In this document: positions 42,186 through 50,599 of the stretch, piece by piece
Numbering within the stretch: position 1 is the stretch's first letter
How the letters are laid out: each line of letters opens with the position of its first letter
Assembly: GCF_025809055.1 (NCBI RefSeq)
Contig: NZ_CP075529.1
Coordinates: 3,459,501-3,523,500, forward strand
Length of the DNA stretch: 64,000 nucleotides
Direction of reading: 5' to 3'
Source: Devosia sp.
Lineage (GTDB): Bacteria > Pseudomonadota > Alphaproteobacteria > Rhizobiales > Devosiaceae
Position numbers and translations under genes: made by a program
Notes under the pieces: model-generated
Database searches by the model: none
Told to the model about the DNA's origin: nothing
Seen by the model: the letters and a program-made list of their open reading frames with translations, nothing else

Positions 42186-43028
42186 TCAGCCTTTCAGCCC
42201 GGTATGGGCGAGCCCTTCGACGAACTGCTTCTGCGCCACGATGAAGACCAGCAAGACGGGGATGGCGGTCATGGTGGCAGCGGCGAGCTGGATGTTCCAC
42301 ATGGCCCCGCCATAGGCATCGGTGAACTGGGTCAGCGCCTGGGGTAGGGTGAACATCTGGGTCGAAGACAGGAATACGATGGGTTCGAGATAAAGGTTCC
42401 AGGAGTGGAGGAAGGTGAAGATGGCCACGGCGCCCAGGGCAGGCTTTGCCAGCGGCAGGGCGATGGTCCAGAAGATCTTGAACCGGCCGAGGCCATCGAC
42501 GCGGGCAGCTTCTTCCAGTTCGGTGGGGAGCGCGATGAAGAACTGGCGCATGACGAAGGTGGCAAAGACCGAGGGCGCGCCGAAGATGGGCACGAGGATC
42601 AGCGGCCAATGCGTATTGATCATGCCCCAGCCCAGGAACATCTGGAACAACGGCACGATGGTGACTTCGGAGGGGATGAGCAGGCCCAGCAGCACGACCA
42701 TGAAGATGGCATTGCTGAAGGGAAATTTTATGCGCGCAAAGGCGTAACCGGCCATGGAGGAGATGACCATGGTGCCGCCGGTGACGAGGGCGGCGATATA
42801 GGCCGAATTCCAGTATTGCCGGGCAAAGGGCTGCAATTCGAAGACCTGGGCATAGGTCGAGAAATCGAAGCGGCGCGGCCACAGGTCGGGCGGGAAGGCG
42901 AAGATATCGCTGATCGGTTTCACCGATGAGGTGATCATCCACCAGGTGGGGAAAACGAAAGGGATGAGCAGGACGCACATCAGCCCATAGAGGGCAGTTT
43001 TCATGCGGGGGCTGAGATCAGTTTTCAT
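42186..43028 (-). CDS. ABC sugar importer permease, MalG type
   Basis: 280 residues, six membrane helices (LYGLMCVLLIPFVFPTWWMI at the N-terminus). The EAA loop that contacts the ATPase reads LEEAARVDGLGRFKIFWTIA followed by LPLAKPAL (about residues 195-222). It is a CUT1-family inner-membrane component. It overlaps the upstream permease by 11 bases, so the two are translated together. Confidence 0.95.
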   Translation of the reverse strand: MKTDLSPRMKTALYGLMCVLLIPFVFPTWWMITSSVKPISDIFAFPPDLWPRRFDFSTYAQVFELQPFARQYWNSAYIAALVTGGTMVISSMAGYAFARIKFPFSNAIFMVVLLGLLIPSEVTIVPLFQMFLGWGMINTHWPLILVPIFGAPSVFATFVMRQFFIALPTELEEAARVDGLGRFKIFWTIALPLAKPALGAVAIFTFLHSWNLYLEPIVFLSSTQMFTLPQALTQFTDAYGGAMWNIQLAAATMTAIPVLLVFIVAQKQFVEGLAHTGLKG

Positions 43029-43935
43029 AGAAGACCACCCGCTTGCGGAGCTGCCACTGAACGAAGGTCAGGACCGCAACGATGACGAAGAGCAGGATCG
43101 AAAGGGTCGAGCCATAGCCAAAGAAGTGGAACTGGAAGGCCTGCTGGTAGAGGTAATAGACCAGAACGGTAGTGGTCATGCCGGGACCGCCCTGGGTGAG
43201 AACGGCAATCTGGGCGAAGACCTGGAGTGAGCCGACAATGGTGATGATCGATGTGAGCAGGATCGTGGGCGAGATCAGCGGCAGGGTGATGCGGCGGAAC
43301 TGCTTGAACGCTCCCGCGCCATCGACCCGCGCCGCCTCGTAGAGCTCCTTGGGCACACCCTGAAGGGCGGCGAGGAACAGGATCATGTTGAGGCCGACAT
43401 TCTTGAAGACCTGCACGACGATGACCGAAATCATCGCCGTGGTGGGCGTGCGGAGCCAGTTGGGGCCCTCGATGCCGAGCATGGAGAGGAGGCCGTTGAT
43501 GCCGCCATTGTTCTGAAGGAGGAAGCTCCAGACGATGGTCCAGGCGACCAGAGATACGACGACCGGTGAGAAGAACAGGGTGCGGAAGACGACAATGCCC
43601 CTAAGCTTCTGGTCGAGGAGGACGGCGAGAAGCAGCGCCAGGGTCATGTTGAGGACGACGAGGCCGGCCGAGAAAATGGCGGAGGCGAGGAGCACCTGGG
43701 ACAGGTTCGGATCGGCCAGTAGCATCTGGTAATTGGCGGCGCCGACGAAATTGAAGCTCGACGCCAGCACGTTCCATTCGTGGAGCGAGTACCAGAAGAC
43801 CAGGCCAAGCGGCACGAGCACGAAGGTGATGATGCCGATGAGCTGGGGCGCGATGAAGACATAGCCTGCCGCCGCGTCGCGCCGGGCGATGGTCCAGAAC
43901 GGGGGCTTATGCGGCGCTTGTAGAGGCTGAGACAT
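43018..43935 (-). CDS. ABC sugar importer permease, MalF type
   Basis: 305 residues with six membrane helices (GYVFIAPQLIGIITFVLVPL first). The EAA loop is KELYEAARVDGAGAFKQFRR followed by ITLPLISPTI. The ATG at 43935 is chosen; the frame is open 93 codons further upstream but those run through the inverted repeats at 43950-44092. It pairs with the MalG-type permease to form the channel. Confidence 0.94.
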   Translation of the reverse strand: MSQPLQAPHKPPFWTIARRDAAAGYVFIAPQLIGIITFVLVPLGLVFWYSLHEWNVLASSFNFVGAANYQMLLADPNLSQVLLASAIFSAGLVVLNMTLALLLAVLLDQKLRGIVVFRTLFFSPVVVSLVAWTIVWSFLLQNNGGINGLLSMLGIEGPNWLRTPTTAMISVIVVQVFKNVGLNMILFLAALQGVPKELYEAARVDGAGAFKQFRRITLPLISPTILLTSIITIVGSLQVFAQIAVLTQGGPGMTTTVLVYYLYQQAFQFHFFGYGSTLSILLFVIVAVLTFVQWQLRKRVVFYEN

Positions 43936-43949
43936 TGAGGTTCCTGCGT

Positions 43950-44092
43950 CTCCCTCCCCCTTGTGGGGAGGGATCAAGGGTGGGGGTGAGCCACACGCAC
44001 CGAGTTCGCGGGGGCATACCCCCCACCCTGCTTCACGACGGACTTGGCAAGCCAAGTCCTGTTCAGCTTCCCTCCCCACAAGGGGGAGGGAG
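43950..44092. repeat. Large inverted repeat between binding-protein and permease genes
   Basis: A perfect 23-base inverted repeat has arms at 43950-43972 and 44070-44092, with CCTCCCCCTTGTGGGGAGG at its core. Each arm is itself a hairpin, and GGACTTGG-CAAG-CCAAGTCC at 44040-44059 forms another. It is related to family A. It sits in the 184-base gap after the binding-protein gene, where stem-loops in other sugar operons (malE-malF) raise binding protein over permease. Confidence 0.75.
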
Positions 44093-44119
44093 GAAGGAGC
44101 CGAAGCCCTGGCGTGTGCC

Positions 44120-45385
44120 TTAGCGTGCCAGCAGCGGGTTGACGCTGGAACACACGTTTTCGAGCACGGACGCCACGTCAGCGTCAGGCACCCAGAGGGC
44201 GTCGAGGCCGGCACGGATGGTCTGCTGGATCTGGGCGAAGTTGGTGTGACCCGGCAGAACCGTGCCGTTGGAGATACCCGCGATCACGACGTTTTCAATC
44301 TGCTCGGCGGAGAGCAGCGGATTGGTCGAGGCGAGAGTTTCGGCGTTGAGCAGGCTCGCGCGGGCCGGCGGGAAGAACTGTGCCAGTTTCTTGGAATTCT
44401 CGGCATTGGTCATATAGCCGAGGAACTCGACGGCGACGTCCTTGTTGGCGCTCTTGGCGAAGACACCCACACCGGCCTGGCCGACAACCGCGTACTCACC
44501 GGCAGGGCCGGCCGGGAGCGGCACGAGATCCCAATCGAACGGGTTCTCCTTGGGCAGCAACGAAGCGCGGCTGATCTGGGTGATGGTCATGCCGGTTTCG
44601 CCAGCGAAGAAGTCGATGTCCTCACCGGGGCCGGGCATGGCCTTGTCGGTGAAGATCGCCGTGTGGATGGCAGTCAATGCGTCGACCATGGCCGGTTCGG
44701 TGAAGGTGCAGGTCTTGCCGTCCTCGCTCCACGGCGTTGCGCCCCAACCGTTCCAGATCGAGGCGAGGTTCTGCCAGACCTGGTATTTGAAGTCGCGGAC
44801 GACGAGACCGGTCTTGCCGGACTGACCGACAGTGGCGGCGGCTGCAAAGGCATTGTCCCAGGTCCATTCGCCGGCAGCGATCAACTCGGCCGGGGTCTTG
44901 GCACCTGCCGCTTTCAAGACGTCGTTGTTGGCGAAGATGGCGAAGGGCGAGGTGGAGAAGGGGTAGGCGTAAAGCTGGCCGTCCTTGGTCCACAGGGCCG
45001 TGGCCTGTTCCGAAACGTCGGCCAAGTCATAACCGTCCATGCCGTTGAAGGCGTCGGTGAGCGGGGCGAGGGCGCCGGAATTGACGAAGTCAGCGGCGGT
45101 GGTTTCCAAGATCCACGCCAAATCGGGCGGATTGCCACCGGCGATCTGGGTGGTCAGGGTCGTGGTGTAGCTGTCGAAGGGCAGCGGCTCGAAGCTCACC
45201 GAAACGTTGGGATGGGTGGCCTTAAAACCCTCGGCGATCTCGTTGAACATGGCCAGATGGGCTTCATTGGCACTCCAGATGGTCATGCGCAGATTGACCG
45301 CGTCCTGCGCCCAGGCCGTGCTGGCGCCGAGGCCCAGGATGATGCCGGCTGAAGCGACCGTCGCTTTGAGCAGATGCTTGTTCAT
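44120..45385 (-). CDS. ABC sugar importer solute-binding protein
   Basis: 421 residues; signal peptide LLKATVASAGIILGLGASTAWA, mature from QDAVNLRM. It belongs to the extracellular solute-binding family 1 (CUT1): LTTQIAGGNPPDLAWILETT, LYAYPFSTSPFAIFANNDVL, and ENPFDWDLVPLPAGPAGEY. It is the periplasmic receptor for an unknown sugar or glycoside. The ATG at 45385 has a strong AGGGAGG ribosome site, and the gene follows the FAD enzyme by 28 bases. Confidence 0.93.
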   Translation of the reverse strand: MNKHLLKATVASAGIILGLGASTAWAQDAVNLRMTIWSANEAHLAMFNEIAEGFKATHPNVSVSFEPLPFDSYTTTLTTQIAGGNPPDLAWILETTAADFVNSGALAPLTDAFNGMDGYDLADVSEQATALWTKDGQLYAYPFSTSPFAIFANNDVLKAAGAKTPAELIAAGEWTWDNAFAAAATVGQSGKTGLVVRDFKYQVWQNLASIWNGWGATPWSEDGKTCTFTEPAMVDALTAIHTAIFTDKAMPGPGEDIDFFAGETGMTITQISRASLLPKENPFDWDLVPLPAGPAGEYAVVGQAGVGVFAKSANKDVAVEFLGYMTNAENSKKLAQFFPPARASLLNAETLASTNPLLSAEQIENVVIAGISNGTVLPGHTNFAQIQQTIRAGLDALWVPDADVASVLENVCSSVNPLLAR

Positions 45386-45413
45386 TTTATCCTCCCTGGA
45401 TGATTGATTTTGG

Positions 45414-47027
45414 TCAGTAGCCACGCACGTCAGGCCAGCGGATTTCGATGCCTTCCGCATAGAGCCGTGCCTGGAAATCTGTGAGCTTGGCGTCGTCTGC
45501 CTGCACCTGATGCGGGCTGAGGCCGTTGTTGAGGCAATGCGCGGCAAGCAGGCCAGCGACTTCGCCGACATTCCACTCGACCGGATGCAGCCGGTAGCAG
45601 CCATTGGTGATGTGGGTCGTGCCCATGTTCTTGCCGCCGGCAAGCAGGTTCTTCACCCGGCGTGGCAGCAGCGAGCCGAGCGGGATTTCGAAGGGCGCGG
45701 ACTCGACGTCGACATAATTGTCGCCGCCCGTCGAGGGGTGAAGGTCGATGCGGTACATGCCGATGCCGACGCTGTCGCGATAGTGCTTCGAGAGCGCATT
45801 GCCGTGGATCGTCATCGAGACGTCCTGTTCGACAATGCGGGTGACCGGCAGGATGCGCCGGCTCTCGCGGATATAGGGCGCCATGGCGAGGCCATGGCCG
45901 GTGCCGGTGATGTCACCGCGCAGGCGCAGACCAGGGAAACCCTGGCCGCCATCGAGACGGGGCGCCTCGGTCTGGAGCCAATAGAACACCGAATAGGAGA
46001 GGTCGGCGGCCGATTTCAGGTGCGCGGCCTTTTCTTCCTCGGAAACATCGATGATGGAGCCGAGCATGTAGTCGATCATCGGCCAGTTCACGAGGCAGAT
46101 GTCGGAGCCATAGGCGCCGGGCACGAAATTGCGGCGCGCGGCGATCCGGCGAAAGGTCCAGAGATTGCCGTCGCCGGGATTGCGGCGCTGGTCGGCGTCG
46201 ACCAGAAGCGGATCGTCATCCGGATTCGGGGTAAAGCTGCGCTCGGTGATTTCGAGGGTGCGCGGATGTGGTGCCTTGAAGCCGAGCAAGGGGCCACCCC
46301 AGAAATCGGGCTGATACTGGCGCCAGAAATCGTAATTGGCCGGTTTGTCGATCACCTGGTTGCCCTCGACGTGGTCGATGGCAAAGCAGACGGAGACGGC
46401 CTGAACATTGTCGGGCTGGGTAGTTTCGGGTGCGCTGGGTTCACCGGTGTCGGACTGGGCCTCAAAGCCCTTGGCATATTCGGTGCCGGTCAGAGGCAGC
46501 AGATCGCCGAGTTCGGTGGCGTCCACGACATAGGCGGCCGAGACTGTGATCTCGGCGCCGGTGTCGCGGTGGCGGAGCGTGATGGCGCGGACCGTGTCGC
46601 CCACCACATCGGCCGCGATCGGCAGGTAGGGCCGCAGGACGCGAAGCTGGCCACCCCCGCGCCAGGGGGCCAACATGCCCTCGATGACAGCGAGGCCAAC
46701 GCGCGGCTCGGCACAAAGGCGGCTGACCCAGCCAGCGCCGGGATTGAGATCGCCCCAGGCGCGGCTTTCGGCAGTCAGGGGATAGTGATCGCGGTAATAT
46801 TGGCGGATGCCATTGCGCAACTGACGATAGGAGCGGGTGACGCCAAACTGCTCGACCCAGGAATGCTCATCAGGCGGCACGGCCTGGCTGGTGAGCTGGC
46901 CGCCGAGCCAGTCGAACTCTTCAGTGAGAATGACGGTGCGGCCCGAGCGCAGGGCGCCAAGAGCGGCGGCGACGCCACCCAGGCCTCCACCAACGACGAG
47001 CAGATCAGCGGAGAGTTCTTTGGTCAT
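45414..47027 (-). CDS. FAD-dependent oxidoreductase (PF12831-type) in sugar operon
   Basis: 537 residues. The N-terminal Rossmann motif is LLVVGGGLGGVAAALGALRS (residues about 9-28), with FDWLGGQLTSQAVPPDEH near 38-55. The C-terminal half has NLLAGGKNMGTTHITNG and YRLHPVEWNVGEVAGLLA, matching FAD_oxidored proteins found in carbohydrate gene clusters. There is no signal peptide, so it is cytoplasmic. The substrate is unknown; oxidation of the sugar or glycoside brought in by the ABC importer is the natural inference. Its start overlaps the lacI-type gene by 4 bases (ATGA). Confidence 0.88.
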   Translation of the reverse strand: MTKELSADLLVVGGGLGGVAAALGALRSGRTVILTEEFDWLGGQLTSQAVPPDEHSWVEQFGVTRSYRQLRNGIRQYYRDHYPLTAESRAWGDLNPGAGWVSRLCAEPRVGLAVIEGMLAPWRGGGQLRVLRPYLPIAADVVGDTVRAITLRHRDTGAEITVSAAYVVDATELGDLLPLTGTEYAKGFEAQSDTGEPSAPETTQPDNVQAVSVCFAIDHVEGNQVIDKPANYDFWRQYQPDFWGGPLLGFKAPHPRTLEITERSFTPNPDDDPLLVDADQRRNPGDGNLWTFRRIAARRNFVPGAYGSDICLVNWPMIDYMLGSIIDVSEEEKAAHLKSAADLSYSVFYWLQTEAPRLDGGQGFPGLRLRGDITGTGHGLAMAPYIRESRRILPVTRIVEQDVSMTIHGNALSKHYRDSVGIGMYRIDLHPSTGGDNYVDVESAPFEIPLGSLLPRRVKNLLAGGKNMGTTHITNGCYRLHPVEWNVGEVAGLLAAHCLNNGLSPHQVQADDAKLTDFQARLYAEGIEIRWPDVRGY

Positions 47028-48058
47028 TTGGTCTTCTTGGTCTTGGAGGGAGGAGCGCCAAGGGTGTCGCCCTCAAGCGGCTCGCAATGGAGGAGAAGCT
47101 GTTCGACCGGCGCATCGTGTTCGACGCGGCGGACCAGCATTTCCGTAGCGGCGCGGGCCATGGCCTCGCGCGGGATGGCGAATGAGGTGAAGCGGCGTCC
47201 AGGCTCCTCGGCGCGGATATGATTGCCGAGCACGACGATGGAGAGATCGTCTGGGATGGAGAGGCCGCGGGTGCGGGCGGCGTGCTCGATGGCGATGGCG
47301 TCGGCCAGTTCGGTGACGAAAACGCAGGTGGCGCCGGCCGACAACAGGATATCGAGGACTTCGTTGGGGGGGCGTCCAACCGCAAAGATCGAGGTGACGA
47401 GTTCGGCTTCACCGACGGAGCGCGAAAAGCCGTACCAGCGATCGACCGTGGATTCGGCGCCCTCATTGAGGCCGACATAGGCGATGCGGCGATGCCCGAG
47501 GGCCTTGGCGCGCTCGACGAGCGCCGCCGTGGCTGGCGCGTAGTCGCCACCGACATAGGGAACGGGACCGCCGGCATCGTCGCGGCGGCCGACGGCGACG
47601 AAGGGGAAGTCGCCGGCAACCAGGCGAGCCAACTCGGTATTGTCGAACTTGCGGCCGAGGATGACGCAACCATCGGCGAGGCGCAGGCGGACATTGTCGC
47701 CGAAAATCTTGCGCTGCTGACCGGCGCCGGTGAGCAGGAGCAGGTCATAACCGAGAGATTGCGCGGCTTCTTCGATACCGAAGAGGAAGGGCGTGAAGAA
47801 GTCGGCCTGGCCGGAAGGGAAGGCGGGCTCGTAGGTGAAGACGCCGAGGATACGGTTGAGGCCTTTGACCATGCGGCGCGCCACCGGATCGGCAACATAT
47901 CCCGTGTCGCGGATCACCTTTTCCACGCGCTCCCTTGTGTCCATGGGGATGCGATTGCGGCTGTCGGGCGTGCCATTGAGCACCAGCGACACGGTCGCCT
48001 GACTGACGCCCGCCAGTTGCGCAATGTCCTTCTGCGTGAGCCGCTTTGAAGGTGACAA
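47024..48058 (-). CDS. LacI-family regulator of the sugar/FAD-oxidoreductase operon
   Basis: 344 residues. The helix-turn-helix reads LTQKDIAQLAGVSQATVSLV (residues 7-26), with the hinge RMVKGLNRILGVFTYEP and a periplasmic-binding-like effector domain. It starts with TTG at 48058, well supported by GGGAGG seven bases ahead. It is the first gene of the operon and overlaps the FAD gene, so it probably controls its own transcription through the operators at 48074-48107. The ligand is unknown, presumably the imported compound or its product. Confidence 0.92.
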   Translation of the reverse strand: MSPSKRLTQKDIAQLAGVSQATVSLVLNGTPDSRNRIPMDTRERVEKVIRDTGYVADPVARRMVKGLNRILGVFTYEPAFPSGQADFFTPFLFGIEEAAQSLGYDLLLLTGAGQQRKIFGDNVRLRLADGCVILGRKFDNTELARLVAGDFPFVAVGRRDDAGGPVPYVGGDYAPATAALVERAKALGHRRIAYVGLNEGAESTVDRWYGFSRSVGEAELVTSIFAVGRPPNEVLDILLSAGATCVFVTELADAIAIEHAARTRGLSIPDDLSIVVLGNHIRAEEPGRRFTSFAIPREAMARAATEMLVRRVEHDAPVEQLLLHCEPLEGDTLGAPPSKTKKTK

Positions 48059-48073
48059 GATCGTCCTCCCGAT

Positions 48074-48107
48074 TGCTAATGCGTATTAGCATTGATACGT
48101 ATTAGCA
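48074..48107. promoter_or_regulatory. Tandem LacI-type operators upstream of the sugar operon
   Basis: Site 1, 48074-48091, reads TGCTAATGCGTATTAGCA, a near-perfect palindrome centred on CG. Site 2, 48090-48107, CATTGATACGTATTAGCA, shares the right half. The centres are 16 bases apart and both lie just upstream of the regulator's TTG start. Confidence 0.75.
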
Positions 48108-48174
48108 AGCTTCAATCGGGAAGGCAAGGCGTGATGTTTGCGTTGGACTGACGCGGTTGTGAGCAGGCTGGCGC

Positions 48175-49200
48175 TCAGCGCAGGGCAAACTCGATGGGGA
48201 CGACCAGGGTGAGCTTGTCGCCCGCCAGGCCCTGGGGCGGGGCAGGGACGGGCGAGGCCCGGGCGATCATGGACATGACCGCCTCATCCAGCACGCCGTG
48301 TCCGGACGAGCGGGCAATTTGGGCGGAGAGAACGCGACCGCTGGCATCGATGCGGAACCGCAGGGTTGCTGTGCCCTGCAACCGGCTGCGCTGCGCCGAG
48401 GCGGGATAGTCCCGCCGGCGATAGAGGTGCGCGATCACGCGTCCCTGCCATGCCTGTTCGGCGGAGGCCGAAACCTGCGGCGCCGCCTCCCGGGCAGGCG
48501 CCGCCGTTGCGCTCGCCGTCGGTGCTGTGGCGGCGGCCGGCGAGGCGGCGGGAGAGGGCGGTGGGGTGGACGGGCGTTGATGCACTGTCGCGGGCGTGGC
48601 AGTTCGCGAAGCCTGCAATTGCGGCGACGGCGCCATGGGCAGCGGGACGGCCTTGGGCGGGGGCGCGATCTCGTCCGGTCGAACCGGTCGCGGCATGGGG
48701 AGCGGCACGCCCGGCGGCGCGGACGCAATCGCCGCTTCGGGCGACGAGACCTGCGGGTTCGTCAGCAGCGCTGCGGCGGAAGGCGGTTCCGGAGCCATCG
48801 GCGCAGCTTCTGAAAATTGCTCGCTCGCCTGGACCTTCGACACGGAACTATCCGGCTCCGGGGCAGGTTCCGGCAATTCGGATTGCGGCTCGGCGGTGCT
48901 GTCTGCGATTGGGGTTGGAGCGGCTTCAACCGGGTTGGCGCGCGGCGGTTCCGTTGCCGGCTGAGGCGGCGCGGGTTGCTCCGTGGCAGCCGGGGGCGCC
49001 TGCTCCGATGCGAGGACGACTTCGACAGCAATCGCCTCGGCGCGTCCGGAACCTGCGCCGCCCAATTCGCCGCTTGTCCAGATCCAGTGGGCCGCCGCAC
49101 CCGCCGTGAGGCCGGTCACCAGGACGGCAAATGCCCACCGGCCAAGCTCGGCACCAATGTGGCCCGCGGCGGTATCAGAGCCAACCGGCCCGCGTCTCAC
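48175..49200 (-). CDS. tonB: Energy transducer TonB
   Basis: 341 residues: an N-terminal membrane helix (WAFAVLVTGLTAGAAAHWIW), a long Pro/Ala/Glu periplasmic spacer of about 220 residues, and a C-terminal TonB domain (RVIAHLYRRRDYPASAQRSR; GTATLRFRIDASGRVLSAQI; SPVPAPPQGL). It carries proton-motive energy from ExbBD to outer-membrane receptors. GTG at 49200 overlaps the exbD stop (GTGA); an ATG-type start at 49263 would overlap exbD by 67 bases. It is the last gene of the receptor-exbB-exbD-tonB run. Confidence 0.92.
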   Translation of the reverse strand: MRRGPVGSDTAAGHIGAELGRWAFAVLVTGLTAGAAAHWIWTSGELGGAGSGRAEAIAVEVVLASEQAPPAATEQPAPPQPATEPPRANPVEAAPTPIADSTAEPQSELPEPAPEPDSSVSKVQASEQFSEAAPMAPEPPSAAALLTNPQVSSPEAAIASAPPGVPLPMPRPVRPDEIAPPPKAVPLPMAPSPQLQASRTATPATVHQRPSTPPPSPAASPAAATAPTASATAAPAREAAPQVSASAEQAWQGRVIAHLYRRRDYPASAQRSRLQGTATLRFRIDASGRVLSAQIARSSGHGVLDEAVMSMIARASPVPAPPQGLAGDKLTLVVPIEFALR

Positions 49201-49652
49201 GGCGACGGCGCCGCCTCGGGCGCGGCATCCCTGCTCTCCATGCCGACCAGCGCGATCTGCCAATAGCCGGCGTCACGGATGCGTTGGAGAAGTTCGGCCA
49301 CATGGCCATAGGCCACGCTGCGATCGGCCTGGATAAATATCCGGCGATCCCGATCGCCTTGTGTGAGGACATTGAGCGCGGCCGCAAGCTGGGCCAGCTC
49401 AATGTCCTCGGCTCCCAGTGTCATCGTTAGGTCCGCATCCAGCGTCAGCTGGATCGGATCGTCATCGGGCGGTGGCGTGGTTGCGCCCAAAGCCGGCAGG
49501 TTGACCGGCAAGGTCACGGTTGCCAGTGGCGCGGCCACCATGAAGACGATCAGGAGCACGAGCATCACATCGATGAACGGGGTGACGTTGATCTCGTGCA
49601 ATTCGTCAGCGTCGTCATCGGGCTCCTCGGCCCAGCGGGGGCGTGCGGCCAT
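49197..49652 (-). CDS. exbD: Biopolymer transport protein ExbD
   Basis: 151 residues with one N-terminal membrane helix carrying the proton-path Asp (INVTPFIDVMLVLLIVFMVA, about residues 20-39) and a periplasmic domain ending GYWQIALVGM. It is part of the ExbB-ExbD motor. ATG at 49652 overlaps the exbB stop as TGATG; a GTG one codon earlier is possible. It is coupled to exbB and tonB. Confidence 0.94.
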   Translation of the reverse strand: MAARPRWAEEPDDDADELHEINVTPFIDVMLVLLIVFMVAAPLATVTLPVNLPALGATTPPPDDDPIQLTLDADLTMTLGAEDIELAQLAAALNVLTQGDRDRRIFIQADRSVAYGHVAELLQRIRDAGYWQIALVGMESRDAAPEAAPSP

Positions 49653-50548
49653 CACCTGGCCTCCCCGGCATTGCCCGAACGCCGGTCCAGGTCACGAGAA
49701 ACGAGCCGTTCGATCGCGGCGGCGATATCGGCAAGGCCATGACGGTAGCCGGCATTGGCCCGCGAAAAGATGTTGTAGAAAATGACAGCGGGAATAGCGG
49801 CGATGAGCCCCATGGCCGTCGCCAGCAGGGCCTCTGCAATGCCCGGCGCGACAACTGCCAGATTGGTGGTCTGGGCTTCCGAAATGCCAATAAAGGCGTT
49901 CATGATGCCCCAGACGGTCCCGAACAGACCGACAAATGGCGCCGTTGCACCAATGCTCGCCAGAATGCCGGTGCCGCGCGCCAGTTTTCGCGCTGCGCCG
50001 GCGCGCAACCGGGCGAGCCGGGAATGCACCCGATCCAGAAGGCCAGCGCCGCCCGATGGCCCGGCCGCTGTGATGGATGCCTCGACTTCGTCCCGGGCCG
50101 CGGCAACCAGGTGGGCAGGGTGATCCCTGAGGCGGGCCAAGGCGGATGCGGCATCATCGAGGCTACGCGCATCCTTCAGTTTTGTGAGGACGCGCCGCGC
50201 GGCTGCGGTGGCGCCGATGGTTTCGATGCCCTTCGCGACCAGGATGACCCAGGTCACAAAGGCACAGAAAGCCAGCCAGGCCATGACGGCTTTGACCACG
50301 ATATCGGCCTGCTCGATCATGCCTCTCAGGGAAAGATCGTGCGGGCGCGCCACCTGGTCCTGGGCCAGAGAAGGCGCGCCAGGTGCCGTGCTATCGGGCA
50401 CAGCATCGGCATCATCCTGAACCGCGGTAGGCTGTGGCGCGCTATCCTGCGCGAAGGCCACCGGAGTGACGCAGGCCATCACCAGCACCATCAGGCCGAT
50501 TGGCAGCAGCAGCCGTGTCAGATGCGAGAAACGGCTGTTCATGGCCAT
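49652..50548 (-). CDS. exbB: TonB-system proton channel protein ExbB
   Basis: 298 residues with a signal peptide (LLPIGLMVLVMACVTPVAFA), a Pro/Ala-rich extension of about 40 residues, and three membrane helices. The core GILASIGATAPFVGLFGTVWGIMNAF and APGIAEALLATAMGLIAAIPAVIFYN are the MotA/TolQ/ExbB signature. The N-terminal extension with signal peptide marks the TonB-system ExbB subtype of alphaproteobacteria. It lies 51 bases downstream of the receptor gene. Confidence 0.95.
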   Translation of the reverse strand: MAMNSRFSHLTRLLLPIGLMVLVMACVTPVAFAQDSAPQPTAVQDDADAVPDSTAPGAPSLAQDQVARPHDLSLRGMIEQADIVVKAVMAWLAFCAFVTWVILVAKGIETIGATAAARRVLTKLKDARSLDDAASALARLRDHPAHLVAAARDEVEASITAAGPSGGAGLLDRVHSRLARLRAGAARKLARGTGILASIGATAPFVGLFGTVWGIMNAFIGISEAQTTNLAVVAPGIAEALLATAMGLIAAIPAVIFYNIFSRANAGYRHGLADIAAAIERLVSRDLDRRSGNAGEAR

Positions 50549-50599
50549 GGCTTGATCCGGTGTACGCGCCCGGATCGCTGGTTACATGTCCAGCCCGGA

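Noticed and set aside
45510..47222. 570-codon open frame on the plus strand opposite the FAD oxidoreductase and LacI genes
   Set aside because: It is antisense to two well-supported genes, has no recognisable domain and no ribosome site.
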